Assembly: GCF_002234405.1 (NCBI RefSeq)
Contig: NZ_NMQT01000140.1
Coordinates: 1-46,357, forward strand
Source of the DNA: Amycolatopsis thailandensis
GTDB lineage: Bacteria > Actinomycetota > Actinomycetes > Mycobacteriales > Pseudonocardiaceae
DNA length: 46,357 bases
Direction: 5' to 3'
The stretch's first letter is position 1. Each line of letters begins with the position of its first letter. Below the pieces are notes generated by a model. The model saw only the letters and a program-made list of their open reading frames with translations, was not told where the DNA came from and searched no databases. The position numbers and the translations under genes are program-made. Positions 30,232 through 38,672 of this stretch are shown piece after piece.

Positions 30232-30266
30232 GGGTGGTTTCCGCCGGTGGCAAGCGGAAACCACCC
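30232..30266. terminator. Bidirectional hairpin between convergent genes
   Basis: Perfect 13-bp arms (GGGTGGTTTCCGC and GCGGAAACCACCC) with a 9-base loop lie between the QsdR-like gene and the convergent secreted barrel gene. Confidence 0.85.
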
Positions 30267-30277
30267 GAAGGCTCACA

Positions 30278-31285
30278 TCACGGGCATGCGAGCACCGGGG
30301 CCTGCGGACGGCCACCGCCCTGCAGGTCGCTCAGCGGAACCCTGGCCAGGCCGAGGATCGCCTGCGCGGTCGCGCGAGGGGCGGTCGACGGGTTCAGGCC
30401 GGTGGCGTCGTAGGCGATCGCGCCGCGGTCCGCCTCGGCGCCGGTGCAGCCGGTTTGCAGCGACCGCAGGAACTCCCGCGCCTTGACCGCGGCGGCGGGA
30501 CGGTGCCCGGCCAGCGCTTCGGCGGCGAGGCCGGTGCTGTTGGCGTTCGGCGCGTTCGCGCCGACGCCGAAGCCGCCGTTCGCGTGCTGCTTGGTGACCA
30601 GCCAGGACGTGCCTTCACGGGCGTTCACCGCGTCACCGGTGGCGCGCAAGGCCTGCACGGCCATCGCGGTCGCGTCGACGTCGCTGGTGCAGGTGGCTTC
30701 GCCGAAGTTCAGCGGGAATCCGCCGTCCGCGCACTGGGCGCCCGCCAGGAACGTCACGGCCGACGCGGGCGCGCCCGCCGGGGTGCGGTCCAGCGCCAGC
30801 AGCGCGAGCGACTGCGAGAAGGCGTTGGAGTAGTCGCCGTATTCGGAGCGGTCGGAGAACCGGCCGGACGGCGTGAGCAGCGAGAGCAGGCCCGCCTTCA
30901 GGTCGACGCCGCCGAACGACGCCGGGTTCTTGCCCCGGATCTGCGCGGCGAGCAGCAGTTTGGCGTGCGCGCCCGCGTAGGCCTCGGTGCCGCTGCCGAC
31001 GTAGCCGGTGGTGATCTCCGGCTTCGCCAGCCAGGTGATCGCTTTGCCCGCGTTCGTGTCGGACACACCGGCGGCGGCGAACGCGAAGATCGCGTCGATC
31101 GTCAAGCCCTGGTCGGGGAACTTCTGGCCGCCGAAATCGGCCTCGAACCTTTCCCCGTCGGTCATCTGCCTGGCGAGCCAGCCCGCGGCGGCGTCCGCCT
31201 TGTTCGGGGTGGCGGCGTTCGCCGCCGGAGCGGCGACCAGCCCGATGCCGCACAGCATGGCGACAGCGAAGACCAAACGTCTCAT
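30278..31285 (-). CDS. Secreted alpha/alpha-barrel protein under B12 riboswitch (transcobalamin alpha-domain-like)
   Basis: This 335-aa protein starts with a Sec signal peptide (about 1-25, cleavage near ANA-A). The mature part is made of helix-hairpin repeats of the prenyltransferase/squalene-oxidase type (for example ADAAAGWLARQM, GLTIDAIFAFAAAG, NSTGLAAEALAG and ATAQAILGLARV), predicting an alpha6/alpha6 barrel. It has no membrane anchor. That fold is shared with the cobalamin-binding alpha domain of intrinsic factor and transcobalamin. The leader is a cobalamin riboswitch, so it is probably made when B12 is scarce. The ATG at 31285 has AAAGGG upstream. Inferred role: a soluble B12 or corrinoid binder. 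Enzymatic prenyltransferase activity is unlikely because no DxDD or QW catalytic set is seen. Confidence 0.87.
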   Translation of the reverse strand: MRRLVFAVAMLCGIGLVAAPAANAATPNKADAAAGWLARQMTDGERFEADFGGQKFPDQGLTIDAIFAFAAAGVSDTNAGKAITWLAKPEITTGYVGSGTEAYAGAHAKLLLAAQIRGKNPASFGGVDLKAGLLSLLTPSGRFSDRSEYGDYSNAFSQSLALLALDRTPAGAPASAVTFLAGAQCADGGFPLNFGEATCTSDVDATAMAVQALRATGDAVNAREGTSWLVTKQHANGGFGVGANAPNANSTGLAAEALAGHRPAAAVKAREFLRSLQTGCTGAEADRGAIAYDATGLNPSTAPRATAQAILGLARVPLSDLQGGGRPQAPVLACP

Positions 31286-31309
31286 GAGAACCCTTTCCCG
31301 CATTTCCTC

Positions 31310-31475
31310 GACAGGAGTCGGTGACACCGCGCGACGTGGGTGACCGGGCTCGCCTGGAGGGCATACCGTTGCGGGACAGCGCCGGACTCTCACCGGACTT
31401 CCCCCACGACCGCGCTGAATCGGACGACCCGAAGAGTGTCATGCCGGTCAAGCGCGGGGGTACCGCCGGGCGCGA
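31310..31475 (-). promoter_or_regulatory. Cobalamin riboswitch (minus strand)
   Basis: On the minus strand the leader of the secreted barrel gene contains the conserved aptamer core GGGGGAAGTCCGGTGAGAG, then TCCGGCGCTGTCCCGCAACGG, and a B12-box-like AGCCCGGTCACC. These correspond to the universal GGGAA-n-GGTG-n-AATCC-n-GC-n-G-n-CCCGCNACTGT pattern and AGYCAGGAGACC box. The 5' boundary is approximate. A short CGAC/GTCG hairpin follows before the ribosome-binding site. Confidence 0.93.
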
Positions 31476-31517
31476 GTAACGCTGTGATCCTGGCAACCGA
31501 CCTGCTCAGCGGTGCCT

Positions 31518-31665
31518 GCCGGAGGTAATCGGGTGTTAACCTCGGCGGGCTCGACAACCCAATACCGCCGCCCGTGACGGGGAAGCCGGTCGAAATCCGG
31601 CGCTGTCGCGCAACCGTAGGCCCTTCACCAGGGCGAGCCGGGGTACCGCACGGGCGGATGAACGA
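31518..31665 (+). promoter_or_regulatory. Cobalamin riboswitch (plus strand)
   Basis: The plus-strand leader contains GGGGAAGCCGGTCGAAATCC (31579-31598) directly followed by GGCGCTGTCGCGCAACCGTAG, then GCGAGCCGGGGTACCGC as the B12 box equivalent. The 5' boundary is approximate. It lies only about 40 bp from the divergent minus-strand riboswitch, so both promoters must be packed between or overlap the aptamers. Confidence 0.92.
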
Positions 31666-31710
31666 ACCACTGTCGCGATAAACAGGGGTGACTGCGGCGT
31701 CCCGCGCCTG

Positions 31711-31734
31711 TCCTCCGCCATGCCGCAAGGAGGA
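31711..31734 (+). promoter_or_regulatory. Ribosome-binding-site sequestering hairpin
   Basis: TCCTCC (31711-31716) is perfectly complementary to GGAGGA (31729-31734), the ribosome-binding site for the ATG at 31738. This is a ready expression platform: bound riboswitch would favour this hairpin and block translation. Confidence 0.75.
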
Positions 31735-31737
31735 GTC

Positions 31738-34464
31738 ATGCGCCGCGGGTCCCTGGCCGCCCTGGCCTTCGCCGTCAGCGTCGGCGTGGTCGCCGCGCTG
31801 CTCACCGGAACGGCGACAGCAGCGAACGATCCTGACGCGGCGAAGTCGAACTCCCGCTGGCTCGCCACGAAGCTGCAGCCGGACGGCACGCTCGAGAACC
31901 CCAACGGCGGCTCACTGCCGGACCACGGCCTGATGCTCGACGTCCTGTTCTCGATGTACGCGTCGGGCGATGGCGCGAAGGCCGAGCCGATCGTCAAGTT
32001 CCTCGACGACCAGGGCCACGCCACCGACTACTTCACCTGGGACGGGTTCATCCCCGGCGCCGGGTTCGACAACGTCATCGTCGGTGGCGCCACGGCCAAG
32101 ACCCTGGTCGCCGCCGAGGTCTCCGGCCGGAACCCGCGGAACTTCGACGGCTACGACCTGGTCGCCGAGACCCAGAACGCGATCATGCGCGGCGGTCCCG
32201 ACAAGGGCCGGGTCAGCGACTACACGAAGAAGCCCGACGTCACCGGCGACGTGATCAACAACGCCAACATGTTCGGCCAGGCGCTCGGCGTGATCGGCCT
32301 CGCCGCGGCGGGCGAGAACGACCAGCTCGCCATCGACAAGCTGCTGACCCAGCAGTGCTCCGAGGGCTACTTCCGAGTCATGTTCGCCTACATCCCGACG
32401 AAGGAGACCGGCGACCACGTCACCCCGGACGGGCACAAGGTCTCGACCTGCGACGAGGGCAAACCGCTCGACCTCTCGCCGACCGACGGCGACGCCACCG
32501 GCATCGCGCTTTCGGCGATGCTGGCCGCCAAGAAGGCGGGCGCGGCCGGGCTCGACACCCCGATCACCAAGGCCGTCGCGTGGCTCAAAGCGAACCAGGC
32601 CGCCGGCGGCGGCTGGGGCGGTGGCGTCGGCACCGAAGCGCCGAACACCAACAGCACCGGCCTGATCCTTCAGGGACTGGCTGAAGCGGGTGGCGCGGAC
32701 GCGGCGGTGGACAAGGGCGTGCGGTACCTCAAGTCCGCGCAGGCCAACGCCGCGGCGGATTCCGGGAACAAGCTCGCTGGAGATCTCGGCGCAATCGCCT
32801 ACAACCCCGCTTCCTACGAGGCCGCGCGCACCTCGGGCATCAGCGGCCTCGACACCTGGATCCGCGCGAGCGCCCAGGCTTCGCTCGGGTTGTCGCAAGT
32901 CGGCTTCTCCTCGCTCACGAAGGGCGGTGGGCAGCCGCCGACCAGCAGCGTCTCGGAAACGCCGACCACGCCCACGACGACGTCGTCCTCCGGGACGGGG
33001 TCGCCCACGAGCACGCCGACCTCGACCACGAGCGAACCGGCGCCGAGCACCACCACGACAACGACGACAACGACCACCACGACGACGACCACCACCACGA
33101 CCTCGGTCACGCCGACGCCGGGCACGTCCTCGTCCCCGTCGGCCAGTCCGCCCGCGCCGAGCACGGTCACCGTCACGAGCACTCCGCCCGCGGCCAAACC
33201 CGCCCCGCAGGCCCCCGCGCCGAAGACGACGGCACCGAAACCCCAGAAGAAGACCGTCACGCCGAGGACGTCGACCGGCGCCCGCGTCCCGCCACCGACC
33301 GCGATCTCCACGCCGGTCGCGATCGCGGGCACGGCCCCCGCGACGTCCCGGCTCGGCGCGTACCTGACGAACCGGCTTGTCGGCGGCGACCACGTCGAGG
33401 TCACCGAGGACGGCAAGACCTACGTCGACTACGACGCCACCGCCGATCTGGTGCTCGCCTTGCGGGCACTGGACGAGCAGCCGGACACGGTCGCCCGCGC
33501 GTCGAAGTTCCTGCTCACGCCGGAAGCCGTGCAGGCCTACGCCCACGGCGCGCCGTACGAGCAGAACGGCGCCTCCTACGCCGAACCGCTCGCGAAGCTC
33601 GTGCTCGTCGCCGAGTTCGCCAAGGCGGACGCCGGGCAGTTGCGCGCCGATCTGGTGAAGCTGCGGGGCGCGGACGGCAAGTTCACCGACGTCGGCTCCT
33701 TCGCCGATGCCGACGAGACGGTCGAGCGGCACGCGTGGGCGGTGCTCGCGACCGCCGCCGATCCCGGCCCCGCGGTCGAACTGCTCCTCTCGCGCCAGTG
33801 CGCCGACGGAACCTTCCCGAAGCACCTCGACACCGCGGAGTGCGGCTCCGGTGACCTCGGCGCGACGGCCGCCGCGGTCACCGCGCTGGCGGCACGTCCG
33901 CACACTGACGCCGCGCCGTCGACCAAACGCCCCGACGGCTGGACCGAGCGGCGCGTGTCGGCGTTCGTCTCCGCGGTGGGCGCGCTCGGGGTCCGGCCGA
34001 CCGGCGAGGGCATGGTGACCGGCGAGGCGGGCGAGCCGGACGTCGTGCTCAGCGCCGCCGTCGCCGCCGCGCGGCAGACCGCCGGCCTCGACGCGAGCGG
34101 AACCGCGCGGTCGCTGGGCAAACTGGTCCAGGCTGACGGCGGTTTCGCCAAGGGTTCCATCGCGGCGAGCGACGGGAAGACGGACTTCCCGACGAGCCTG
34201 GCCGCCGCGCAAGGGGTCGCGGGCCGGTCTTGGCTCACCGCCGCGGATTCGCCGCTGTCGCCCGCGATCCGGCTGCCGCTCACGGAGGCGAATTCCGCCG
34301 ACGCCGTCTCCGGGACGCAGCTGCAAGCGGCCGCCGCCCAGACCACCCAGCCCGCGTGGCTGATCTGGGGATTCGTCGGCCTGGCCGCGATCCTGCTGGC
34401 CGCCGCGATCGTCCTTCTGTTCCTGCTTCGCCGGTTCATCAAGACAAAGGGGGCTACACCATGA
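31738..34464 (+). CDS. Membrane-anchored double alpha/alpha-barrel protein (transcobalamin alpha-domain-like)
   Basis: This 908-aa exported protein has a signal peptide (about 1-28), a first helical barrel (about 30-390), a Ser/Thr/Pro linker (about 397-535) with a run of about 18 threonines, a second helical barrel (about 537-865) and a C-terminal membrane helix (about 872-895) followed by RRFIKTKG. Both barrels have prenyltransferase/squalene-oxidase-like repeats (NTNSTGLILQGLAEAG, SGDLGATAAAVTALA). The same fold forms the B12-binding alpha domain of transcobalamin. It opens the B12-riboswitch-controlled operon; the ATG at 31738 follows AAGGAGGA. The linker is the kind used to hold a domain above the cell wall. 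Inferred role: surface B12 receptor delivering to the ECF importer. Confidence 0.88.
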   Translation: MRRGSLAALAFAVSVGVVAALLTGTATAANDPDAAKSNSRWLATKLQPDGTLENPNGGSLPDHGLMLDVLFSMYASGDGAKAEPIVKFLDDQGHATDYFTWDGFIPGAGFDNVIVGGATAKTLVAAEVSGRNPRNFDGYDLVAETQNAIMRGGPDKGRVSDYTKKPDVTGDVINNANMFGQALGVIGLAAAGENDQLAIDKLLTQQCSEGYFRVMFAYIPTKETGDHVTPDGHKVSTCDEGKPLDLSPTDGDATGIALSAMLAAKKAGAAGLDTPITKAVAWLKANQAAGGGWGGGVGTEAPNTNSTGLILQGLAEAGGADAAVDKGVRYLKSAQANAAADSGNKLAGDLGAIAYNPASYEAARTSGISGLDTWIRASAQASLGLSQVGFSSLTKGGGQPPTSSVSETPTTPTTTSSSGTGSPTSTPTSTTSEPAPSTTTTTTTTTTTTTTTTTTSVTPTPGTSSSPSASPPAPSTVTVTSTPPAAKPAPQAPAPKTTAPKPQKKTVTPRTSTGARVPPPTAISTPVAIAGTAPATSRLGAYLTNRLVGGDHVEVTEDGKTYVDYDATADLVLALRALDEQPDTVARASKFLLTPEAVQAYAHGAPYEQNGASYAEPLAKLVLVAEFAKADAGQLRADLVKLRGADGKFTDVGSFADADETVERHAWAVLATAADPGPAVELLLSRQCADGTFPKHLDTAECGSGDLGATAAAVTALAARPHTDAAPSTKRPDGWTERRVSAFVSAVGALGVRPTGEGMVTGEAGEPDVVLSAAVAAARQTAGLDASGTARSLGKLVQADGGFAKGSIAASDGKTDFPTSLAAAQGVAGRSWLTAADSPLSPAIRLPLTEANSADAVSGTQLQAAAAQTTQPAWLIWGFVGLAAILLAAAIVLLFLLRRFIKTKGATP

Positions 34465-35039
34465 GAAAACTGCTCACCGTCACGACCGTCCTCATCGGAC
34501 TGATCGGGCTTTCCGCCGCACCCGCGAACGCGGTCGATCCCACCAAGGGCTACGACGGGATCTGCACCGGCTCCGACGCGCTCACCGGTACGACCGTCGT
34601 CGTCGACTTCCAGGAGCTGGACGGCAACGGCGGGACAGCCGCGCCGACGATCACCCGCTGCTCGCCCAACGCGAGCCCGGGCACCGCCCGCACGGGCATC
34701 AAAGCGTTGCAGGACGCGGGGATCGCGGTCGCCGGAACCGCCCGCTGGGGCCTTGGTTTCGTCTGCCGCCTGGAAGGCCGCCCGGCCGCGACGGAGACCA
34801 TCCCGCTGTCGAGCAACCCGAGCTACAAGGAGCCGTGCGTCAACACACCGCCCGCCGGCGCGTACTGGGGTTACTGGCACGCCGACGGTTCCGGGACCAC
34901 CTGGACCTACAGCAACTACGGCGCGCTCAACCGCAACGTCGTCCCCGGCGGTTTCGAAGGCTGGTCGTTCTCGCTGAACAAGTCGGCGACGACCAACCCG
35001 GTTCCCGGTGTCACGCCGAGGAACCCGGCCATCCCGTGA
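34461..35039 (+). CDS. Secreted DUF4430-like protein (transcobalamin beta-domain-like), soluble
   Basis: This 192-aa protein has a signal peptide (about 1-24) and one domain resembling DUF4430, the fold of the C-terminal beta domain of intrinsic factor and transcobalamin. Seen in sequence: GIKALQDAGIAV, RWGLGFVCRLEG, then the W/Y-rich AYWGYWHADGSGTTWTYSNYG and a closing GGFEGWSFSL. Cys35, 67, 102 and 126 could form two disulfides. It has no anchor. The ATG overlaps the previous stop (ATGA). I infer that it pairs with an alpha-barrel to close over B12. Confidence 0.85.
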   Translation: MRKLLTVTTVLIGLIGLSAAPANAVDPTKGYDGICTGSDALTGTTVVVDFQELDGNGGTAAPTITRCSPNASPGTARTGIKALQDAGIAVAGTARWGLGFVCRLEGRPAATETIPLSSNPSYKEPCVNTPPAGAYWGYWHADGSGTTWTYSNYGALNRNVVPGGFEGWSFSLNKSATTNPVPGVTPRNPAIP

Positions 35040-35968
35040 AAAAGGTTCTCGGACTGGTGGCGGCGATCTTCCTGATCGCCGCCACGGCGCCGTCCGCGCA
35101 AGCGGTCGACCAGGGCAAGGGGTATCCCGGGTTCTGCAAGGACGCCACCGGGGTCACCGTGGTCGTCGACTTCCAGAAACTCGGCGGCACGACCATCGTG
35201 CGCTGTAATCCCCAGACCACCCGCGGTACCGGCCTGGACGCGCTGAAGGGCGCCGGTTTCCAGATCGCCGGGGTGCAGCGCTGGGGCGAGTCGTTCATCT
35301 GCCGGGTCGAGAACCGCCCGTCGGCGACCGAGAACATCCCGATCGCCGGCCGCGAGAAATACCGCGAGCTGTGTGTCGACACGCCCCCGGCGCAGGCCTA
35401 CTGGTCCTATTGGCACGCCTCGAACAACTGCGCGTGGGACTACAGCCAGTGGGGCGTCAAGAACCGCGACTTCATCCCCGGCGGGTTCGAGGGCTGGTCG
35501 TTCTCCCTGAACGCGACCGCCCAGAGCAACCCGGTGCCGCGGGTCTCCGCGGTGCGGCCGGGCACCGAGAACGTCCCGTGCGTGCCGCGTGAGGAAGCCA
35601 AGCCCGTCACCAACGATCCCGGTGAACAGCAACAGCGACCGCAGGCGGGGACCGGGCAGCAGCCCGGCGACGCTCCTCAGGCCACAGAGGAGGCCGCCCC
35701 CGGCGAAGCGCCGGTCGCGGGCCCGAGTTCCGGAGCGCTGCCGCCGCCCAAGCCGCGTCCGAGCGCGTCGGCGAGGCCGAAAGCGCAGGACCCGTCGATG
35801 AACGTCGCGTTCACCGGCGGCGAGAACGCCGAGGACGTCAACGCGGTGATCGAGCGCGAGTCCGGAGCCAGTGACTGGGCGCCCTGGGCTGCCGGTGGCG
35901 CGGTGCTGGCGTTGTGCGTGGCAGGATTCCTGATGGCACGCAGACGCAAACGCGCACAAGGAGCTTGA
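35036..35968 (+). CDS. Membrane-anchored DUF4430-like protein (transcobalamin beta-domain-like)
   Basis: This 310-aa protein has a signal peptide (about 1-23), a DUF4430-like domain (about 24-165) very similar to the preceding gene product (QRWGESFICRVENRPSATE, AYWSYWHASNNCAW, GGFEGWSFSLNA), a Pro/Gln/Glu-rich stalk (about 185-270) and a C-terminal membrane helix (about 283-301) ending RRRKRAQGA. The two genes are probably tandem duplicates, one soluble and one anchored. The GTG at 35036 overlaps the previous stop. Cysteines are conserved, plus an extra Cys in the NNCAW loop and one after the domain. Confidence 0.86.
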   Translation: MKKVLGLVAAIFLIAATAPSAQAVDQGKGYPGFCKDATGVTVVVDFQKLGGTTIVRCNPQTTRGTGLDALKGAGFQIAGVQRWGESFICRVENRPSATENIPIAGREKYRELCVDTPPAQAYWSYWHASNNCAWDYSQWGVKNRDFIPGGFEGWSFSLNATAQSNPVPRVSAVRPGTENVPCVPREEAKPVTNDPGEQQQRPQAGTGQQPGDAPQATEEAAPGEAPVAGPSSGALPPPKPRPSASARPKAQDPSMNVAFTGGENAEDVNAVIERESGASDWAPWAAGGAVLALCVAGFLMARRRKRAQGA

Positions 35969-37080
35969 TGACGTCCTACTTCCTGCCGCGCGACCTGCAT
36001 CCGGCCGCCTGGTGGGTGTGGGCGCTGGGGCTCGCCGTCGCGGCGACCCGCACGACGAACCCGTGGCTGCTGCTGACCATCGTGGCTGTCGCGGGTTACG
36101 TCGTCGTGGCCCGGCGATCCGAGGCGCCGTGGGCGCTGGCGTTCCGGCTCTACCTTTACCTCGGCGCGTTCATCGTCGCGATCCGCGTGTTCTTCCGCGT
36201 CGTGTTCGGTGGTGCCGAGGGTTCGACGATCATCCTGCGGCTGCCCGAGATCCCGCTGCCGGAATGGGCGGCGGGCATCCGGCTCTTCGGCGACGTGTCC
36301 GCGGAATCGTTGCTGGGCGGGCTCTACGACGGGATGCGGCTGGCGACGATGGTGATCTGCCTCGGCGCGGCCAACGCGCTGGCGAATCCGAAACGGCTGC
36401 TCAAGGCGATGCCGCCGGCGTTGTACGAAGTGGGCACCGCGGTGATCGTCGCGCTGTCGGTGTTCCCTCAGCTGGCCGAAAGCGTGCTGCGGGTCCGGCG
36501 GGCCCGCAAACTGCGCGGCGGATCGGGCAAGAAGAAGGTGAAAGCCCTCCACACCGTCCTGATCCCGGTGCTGGAGGACGCGCTTTCCCGTTCGCTGCAA
36601 CTCGCCGCGTCCATGGACTCGCGGGGTTACGGCCGCGCGGGGCTGGTCGAGGCGCGTGCGCGGCTGATCACGGGAACGCTGATGATCGTCGGCCTGATCG
36701 GCGTCTGTGTCGGCGTTTACGCCACTTTGGACGGTTCGACGCCCCGGTATCTCGCCGCCCCGGTGCTTTCCGCGGGGCTCGTGGTCGGCCTGGTCGGATT
36801 CTGGTCGGCGGGTAAACGGGTCCAGCGCACCCGCTACCGGCCCGACCGCTGGCAGCTGCCGGAGATCGTCGTCGCCGTGAGCGGGATCGCCGTCGCGGCC
36901 ATCCTGTTCACGACGTCGGAAGTGAATCCGATGAACATGAACCCGTCGCTGATCGACCTGTCCTGGCCGTCGCTTTCGTGGGCGCCGTTGCTCGGGGTGC
37001 TGATCGGCGTCCTGCCCGCCTTCCTGACCCCGATCCCCGAACCTCCTTACGCCGCACTCGAAGAAGAAGCACACGCATGA
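35968..37080 (+). CDS. ECF transporter transmembrane component (EcfT/CbiQ-like)
   Basis: This 370-aa integral membrane protein is the T component that couples ATPases to the S component. Two coupling motifs are visible: RRARKLRGG and SMDSRGYGR, matching the paired Ala-Arg-Gly motifs of EcfT. About six hydrophobic helices flank them. The C-terminal third has extra helices beyond the usual 260 aa. The ATG shares one base with the upstream TGA (TGATG). It belongs to the B12-riboswitch operon and is dedicated to the S component at 38669. Confidence 0.92.
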   Translation: MTSYFLPRDLHPAAWWVWALGLAVAATRTTNPWLLLTIVAVAGYVVVARRSEAPWALAFRLYLYLGAFIVAIRVFFRVVFGGAEGSTIILRLPEIPLPEWAAGIRLFGDVSAESLLGGLYDGMRLATMVICLGAANALANPKRLLKAMPPALYEVGTAVIVALSVFPQLAESVLRVRRARKLRGGSGKKKVKALHTVLIPVLEDALSRSLQLAASMDSRGYGRAGLVEARARLITGTLMIVGLIGVCVGVYATLDGSTPRYLAAPVLSAGLVVGLVGFWSAGKRVQRTRYRPDRWQLPEIVVAVSGIAVAAILFTTSEVNPMNMNPSLIDLSWPSLSWAPLLGVLIGVLPAFLTPIPEPPYAALEEEAHA

Positions 37081-38672
37081 TCGAACTCGACCACGTTTCC
37101 TTCACCTACCACGGCCGCTCCGAGCCCGTTCTGTCCGACGTGACGCTGTCCATCGGTGAGGGCGAACTCGTGCTGTTCGCGGGCCAGACCGGCGCGGGCA
37201 AGTCGACGCTGCTCGGCACGATCAACGGTCTCGTCCCGCATTTCACCGGCGGTCATCTCGAAGGGACCGTCTCGGTCGACGGCGTCACGACGAGGTCCCG
37301 GCCGCCGCGCGAGTTCGCGCACCTGGTCGGCGTCGTCGGCCAAGACCCGCTCGCGGGTTTCGTGACCGACACCGTCGAGGACGAACTCGCGTACGGCATG
37401 GAACAGCTCGGCCTGAGCCCGCAGGTGATGCGCCGCCGGGTGGAGGAGACCCTCGACCTGCTCGGGATCGCGGAGCTGCGAAGGCGGGCGTTGCGGACGC
37501 TGTCCGGCGGGCAGCAGCAACGGGTGGCGATCGGCTCGGTGCTCACCACCCATCCGAAGGTGCTCGTGCTGGACGAACCGACCTCGGCGCTGGACCCGAC
37601 CGCCGCCGAGGACGTGCTGGCGACGCTGGCGCGGCTGGTGGAGGACCTCGGCACGACGGTGCTGATGGCCGAGCACCGGATGGAACGGGTGATCCCGTTC
37701 GCGGACCGGATGATCTTCGTGCCGGGCACCGGGGGAGTGGTCGACGGGACCCCGCCGGAAGTGTTGAAGGACATGCCCATCGCGCCCCCGATCGTCCACT
37801 TGGGACGGTTGGCTGGCTGGGCGCCGCTGCCGATGACGGTCCGCGACGCCCGGCGGCGCGCTTCTTCGCTGGCACTGGGGACTCCGCCCGCGCGGGACAC
37901 GACCGCGGGCGAGGAGCTGCTGACCGCGTCCGGGGTCGTCGTGCGGTACGGGCCGAAGGTCGCGGTGCGCGAGGTCGACCTGACCCTGCGCGCCGGCGAA
38001 GTGCTGGCGATGATGGGGCGCAACGGTTCCGGCAAGTCGTCGCTGCTGTGGGCGGTGCAGGGATCCGGCCCCCGCCAGGGTGGCAACGTCACCGTCGAGG
38101 GCAAGGATCCGAAGACGCTGGGCAGCGCCGCGGCGCGGAAGCTCGTCGGGATGGTGCCGCAGACCGCGAGTGACCTGCTGTATCTCCAGACCGTCGCCGC
38201 CGAATGCGAGGCCGCCGACGCGGAATCGGGGGCGGAGCCCGGCTACAGCCGTGGACTGCTCGACAGGCTCGCTCCCGGCGTCGATCCCGCGTCGCATCCG
38301 CGCGATCTTTCGGAGGGACAGCGGCTCGCGCTCGTGCTCGCGGTCCAGCTCTCGGCCGCCCCGCGGATCATGCTGCTGGACGAACCGACCCGCGGCCTCG
38401 ACTACACCGCGAAGGCCGCGCTGGCGCAGATGGTCGCGTCGCTGACGGCCGAGGGCAGGGCGGTCGTCGTGGCCACCCACGACGTCGAATTCGTCGCGAC
38501 GATCGCGCACCGCGTACTCGTGATGGCGGAAGGGGAGGTCGTCTCGGACGGCCCGACCGGTGAGGTGCTCGGCGGCTCCCCGGCGTTTGCCACCCAGGTC
38601 GCGAAGATCCTCGGGGAACCGTGGCTCACCGTCGACGACGTCCGCTCGGCGTTGCCGCAGGAGGTCCCGTGA
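37077..38672 (+). CDS. ECF transporter energy-coupling ATPase, fused A-A'
   Basis: This 531-aa protein has two complete ABC domains in one chain. Domain 1: Walker A GQTGAGKST (36-44), signature LSGGQQQR, Walker B VLVLDEPTSALD. Domain 2: Walker A GRNGSGKSS, signature LSEGQRLA, Walker B IMLLDEPTRGLD. The second signature is degenerate (E for G), as is common for one half of heterodimeric ECF ATPases. The start overlaps the T-component stop (ATGA). Confidence 0.95.
   Translation: MIELDHVSFTYHGRSEPVLSDVTLSIGEGELVLFAGQTGAGKSTLLGTINGLVPHFTGGHLEGTVSVDGVTTRSRPPREFAHLVGVVGQDPLAGFVTDTVEDELAYGMEQLGLSPQVMRRRVEETLDLLGIAELRRRALRTLSGGQQQRVAIGSVLTTHPKVLVLDEPTSALDPTAAEDVLATLARLVEDLGTTVLMAEHRMERVIPFADRMIFVPGTGGVVDGTPPEVLKDMPIAPPIVHLGRLAGWAPLPMTVRDARRRASSLALGTPPARDTTAGEELLTASGVVVRYGPKVAVREVDLTLRAGEVLAMMGRNGSGKSSLLWAVQGSGPRQGGNVTVEGKDPKTLGSAAARKLVGMVPQTASDLLYLQTVAAECEAADAESGAEPGYSRGLLDRLAPGVDPASHPRDLSEGQRLALVLAVQLSAAPRIMLLDEPTRGLDYTAKAALAQMVASLTAEGRAVVVATHDVEFVATIAHRVLVMAEGEVVSDGPTGEVLGGSPAFATQVAKILGEPWLTVDDVRSALPQEVP

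Noticed and set aside
33047..33110. Frameshift or assembly error in the threonine tract
   Set aside because: The reading frame is kept through mixed ACC/ACG/ACA codons and joins two good barrel domains, so it is a real low-complexity linker.
31912..34326. 804-codon open frame opposite the double-barrel gene
   Set aside because: It is low-complexity Arg/Gly-rich and antisense to a gene with signal peptide, repeats and membrane anchor. A related antisense frame gives a run of valines from the threonine tract, which is clearly an artefact.
30278..34464. Prenyltransferase or terpene cyclase enzymes
   Set aside because: The helical repeats match that fold, but catalytic aspartate motifs are absent, the proteins are exported, and B12 riboswitch control points to binding rather than catalysis.
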